Source of the DNA: CAZMLC01 sp964567125
GTDB taxonomy: Bacteria; Verrucomicrobiota; Kiritimatiellia; RFP12; UBA1067
Assembly (NCBI GenBank): GCA_964567125.1
Contig: CAZMLC010000106.1
Span: 1 to 7,130 of the forward strand
Direction: 5' to 3'
DNA length: 7,130 nt
Under the pieces are notes generated by a model that had not been told where the DNA came from, ran no database searches, and worked only from the letters and a program-made list of their open reading frames with translations. The stretch's first letter is position 1; each line of letters begins with the position of its first letter. Made by a program: the position numbers and the translations under genes. Of the stretch, positions 6,081-7,130 are shown in pieces.

Positions 6081-7130
6081 TTACAGCGGATAATCCAAGG
6101 CTTCGGGGATCATCACCTGCGCGATCGCCTTGGCGGCGCGATCCTTTGCCAGACGCGTTCCTGAAGAGGCCTTGCTCACGGCGAGCTGCAGCTTTTGGAA
6201 CGCTTCGACAGCCTCAGCCTGCTGGTCCTGTTCCTCGATGTAGCCGAAGAAGAGTTCCGTGCAGACGCGCAGCACTTCCGCTGCGGCGCGGGCGTTCTGA
6301 AGCGCCGCGAGGTCTGTGAAGGTGTTGACATAGCCTTCGATTTCCGAACCGACCACCGGATGTTCCGGCCCCTTGGCTGCCAGTTCCTGCACGTCCATGA
6401 GGAAGGAGCGGGCGGCGAGCAGCCAGCTGAGGATGTCGGCCATGGGGAAGAGCACGCCGTGACGCGGATTCTGGTCGAGCGCGCGGCCGTTGGAATCCTT
6501 AGCGCTTTCGATCCAGGAGCGCATCCAGGCCCACATCGTGAAGCCAGCTGCCAGCGCCTTGGCGCCTGTCTGTGGCTTGGCCTGATCCAGGGCTTCGAGT
6601 TCGGCGATCCAGGTGTCGACCTGGGCCAGGAAGACCGGGTTGTTCATGGTGACGCTGATCTGACGGCGCTGTACGACTTCCGGACCTTCGTAGGTCGCTT
6701 CGAGCTGGGCATCGGTCCACTTCTGGCAGAGGAAGCCAGGGCAGTCTTCAGTGATGCCGTAGCCGCCCATCATGCTGACCGCTTCGCGTAGCATGGTGGC
6801 GCCGTAGCCGGTATCCCAGAGCTTGCAGGCCGGACAGAGCACATTACAGATCGCGCTGTACCAGACGTAGCGGACGAGCGTGTTGGACTTGAGCGCTTCG
6901 ATGCGGGCATTGTCGCGCGTTGCTTCCGGCTGCTTCAGGAGTCCGAGCAATTCGATCGCTTCAGCTTGCGGCTGCTTGAGAGCCTTCATGATGGCGCGAC
7001 CGCCGACGATTCCCTGTTCCGCGAAGATGCGCTGCATCTCGATTTCATCCGGAGTGAGGAGATCGAAGCTGCGGGCGGTTTCAAAGCCCAGGGAGGTTGC
7101 GGCTTCGCCCGTGGCCCAGACATCGGCCAG
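6081..7130 (-). CDS. Acyl-CoA dehydrogenase, C-terminal part with helical extension (5' end outside window)
   Basis: The frame is open to the window edge; 349 residues are visible and the true start lies upstream, so Met at 7035-7037 is internal. The C-terminal helical domain of a flavin acyl-CoA dehydrogenase is recognised by the MGGYGITED signature followed by YEGPEVVQRRQI. The family makes a 2,3-double bond in acyl-CoA and passes electrons to electron-transfer flavoprotein. The glutamate of YEG, visible residue 148, matches the catalytic base of medium-chain enzymes. After this motif about 200 further, largely helical residues follow, with WLLAARSFLMDV and LAALQNARAAAEVLRVC. This resembles the C-terminal extension of long acyl-CoA dehydrogenases (PF12806-like), probably a dimer or cap domain. 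Just before the signature is a CNVLCPAC cluster with cysteines at visible residues 95, 99 and 102. Chain length and substrate are not predictable. It ends convergent to the toxin gene. Confidence 0.9.
   Translation of the reverse strand: MADVWATGEAATSLGFETARSFDLLTPDEIEMQRIFAEQGIVGGRAIMKALKQPQAEAIELLGLLKQPEATRDNARIEALKSNTLVRYVWYSAICNVLCPACKLWDTGYGATMLREAVSMMGGYGITEDCPGFLCQKWTDAQLEATYEGPEVVQRRQISVTMNNPVFLAQVDTWIAELEALDQAKPQTGAKALAAGFTMWAWMRSWIESAKDSNGRALDQNPRHGVLFPMADILSWLLAARSFLMDVQELAAKGPEHPVVGSEIEGYVNTFTDLAALQNARAAAEVLRVCTELFFGYIEEQDQQAEAVEAFQKLQLAVSKASSGTRLAKDRAAKAIAQVMIPEALDYPL

Noticed and set aside
6195..6791. Open frame of about 198 codons on the + strand opposite the acyl-CoA dehydrogenase
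   Set aside because: It has no motif or domain, and the opposite strand carries a convincing dehydrogenase signature.
6825..6848. Radical-SAM motif (CX3CX2C)
   Set aside because: The spacing matches, but it sits within the C-terminal domain of an acyl-CoA dehydrogenase, not in a TIM-barrel context.
1..7130. CRISPR arrays, tRNA or rRNA genes, insertion sequences
   Set aside because: No regularly spaced repeats, cloverleaf-like sequence, transposase or terminal inverted repeats were seen.

Overview
The window is a moderately GC-rich bacterial segment with dense gene packing. No rRNA, tRNA or taxon marker is present. A run of exactly 100 N (1364-1463) shows that this is a scaffolded draft assembly, possibly metagenomic. 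The mix of genes (an atypical Gfo/Idh/MocA protein, a Tat-exported FAD oxidoreductase, a bacterial-PH membrane protein, a MazEF pair and a C-terminally extended acyl-CoA dehydrogenase) would suit an anaerobic or host-associated bacterium, perhaps of the PVC group (Kiritimatiellota/Lentisphaerota-like). That placement is a weak inference.

Positions 1-5264 look like one five-gene transcription unit on the + strand. It begins at a good sigma70-type promoter (TTGACC, 17 bp, TATACT at 28-56). In order it encodes: a Gfo/Idh/MocA-fold protein whose usual catalytic Lys, Asp and His are all replaced; a KtrB/TrkH-type potassium channel subunit interrupted by the assembly gap; an O-acetylhomoserine sulfhydrylase (MetY) that makes homocysteine from sulfide; a two-helix membrane protein with a PH-like domain; and a FAD-dependent oxidoreductase with a twin-arginine signal. 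Intergenic gaps are 20, 42, 50 and 19 bp, with no internal terminator visible. No common pathway is obvious, so the genes may be co-transcribed without being functionally linked.

Positions 5265-5993 hold a MazEF-type toxin-antitoxin module with its own candidate promoter, an unusual TGTAA/TTACA/TGTAA operator-like array, and a GTGA start/stop overlap between antitoxin and toxin.

Positions 5994-6080 form a convergent intergenic region with a perfect 12-bp hairpin that probably terminates transcription from both sides. Positions 6081-7130 carry, on the - strand, the C-terminal part of an acyl-CoA dehydrogenase that runs off the window. It keeps the YEG catalytic-glutamate motif and carries a helical C-terminal extension of about 200 residues.

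I see no clear previously undescribed system. The best leads are the active-site-eroded Rossmann protein next to an orphan KtrB-like channel, the mazEF operator architecture, and the cysteine cluster in the acyl-CoA dehydrogenase.
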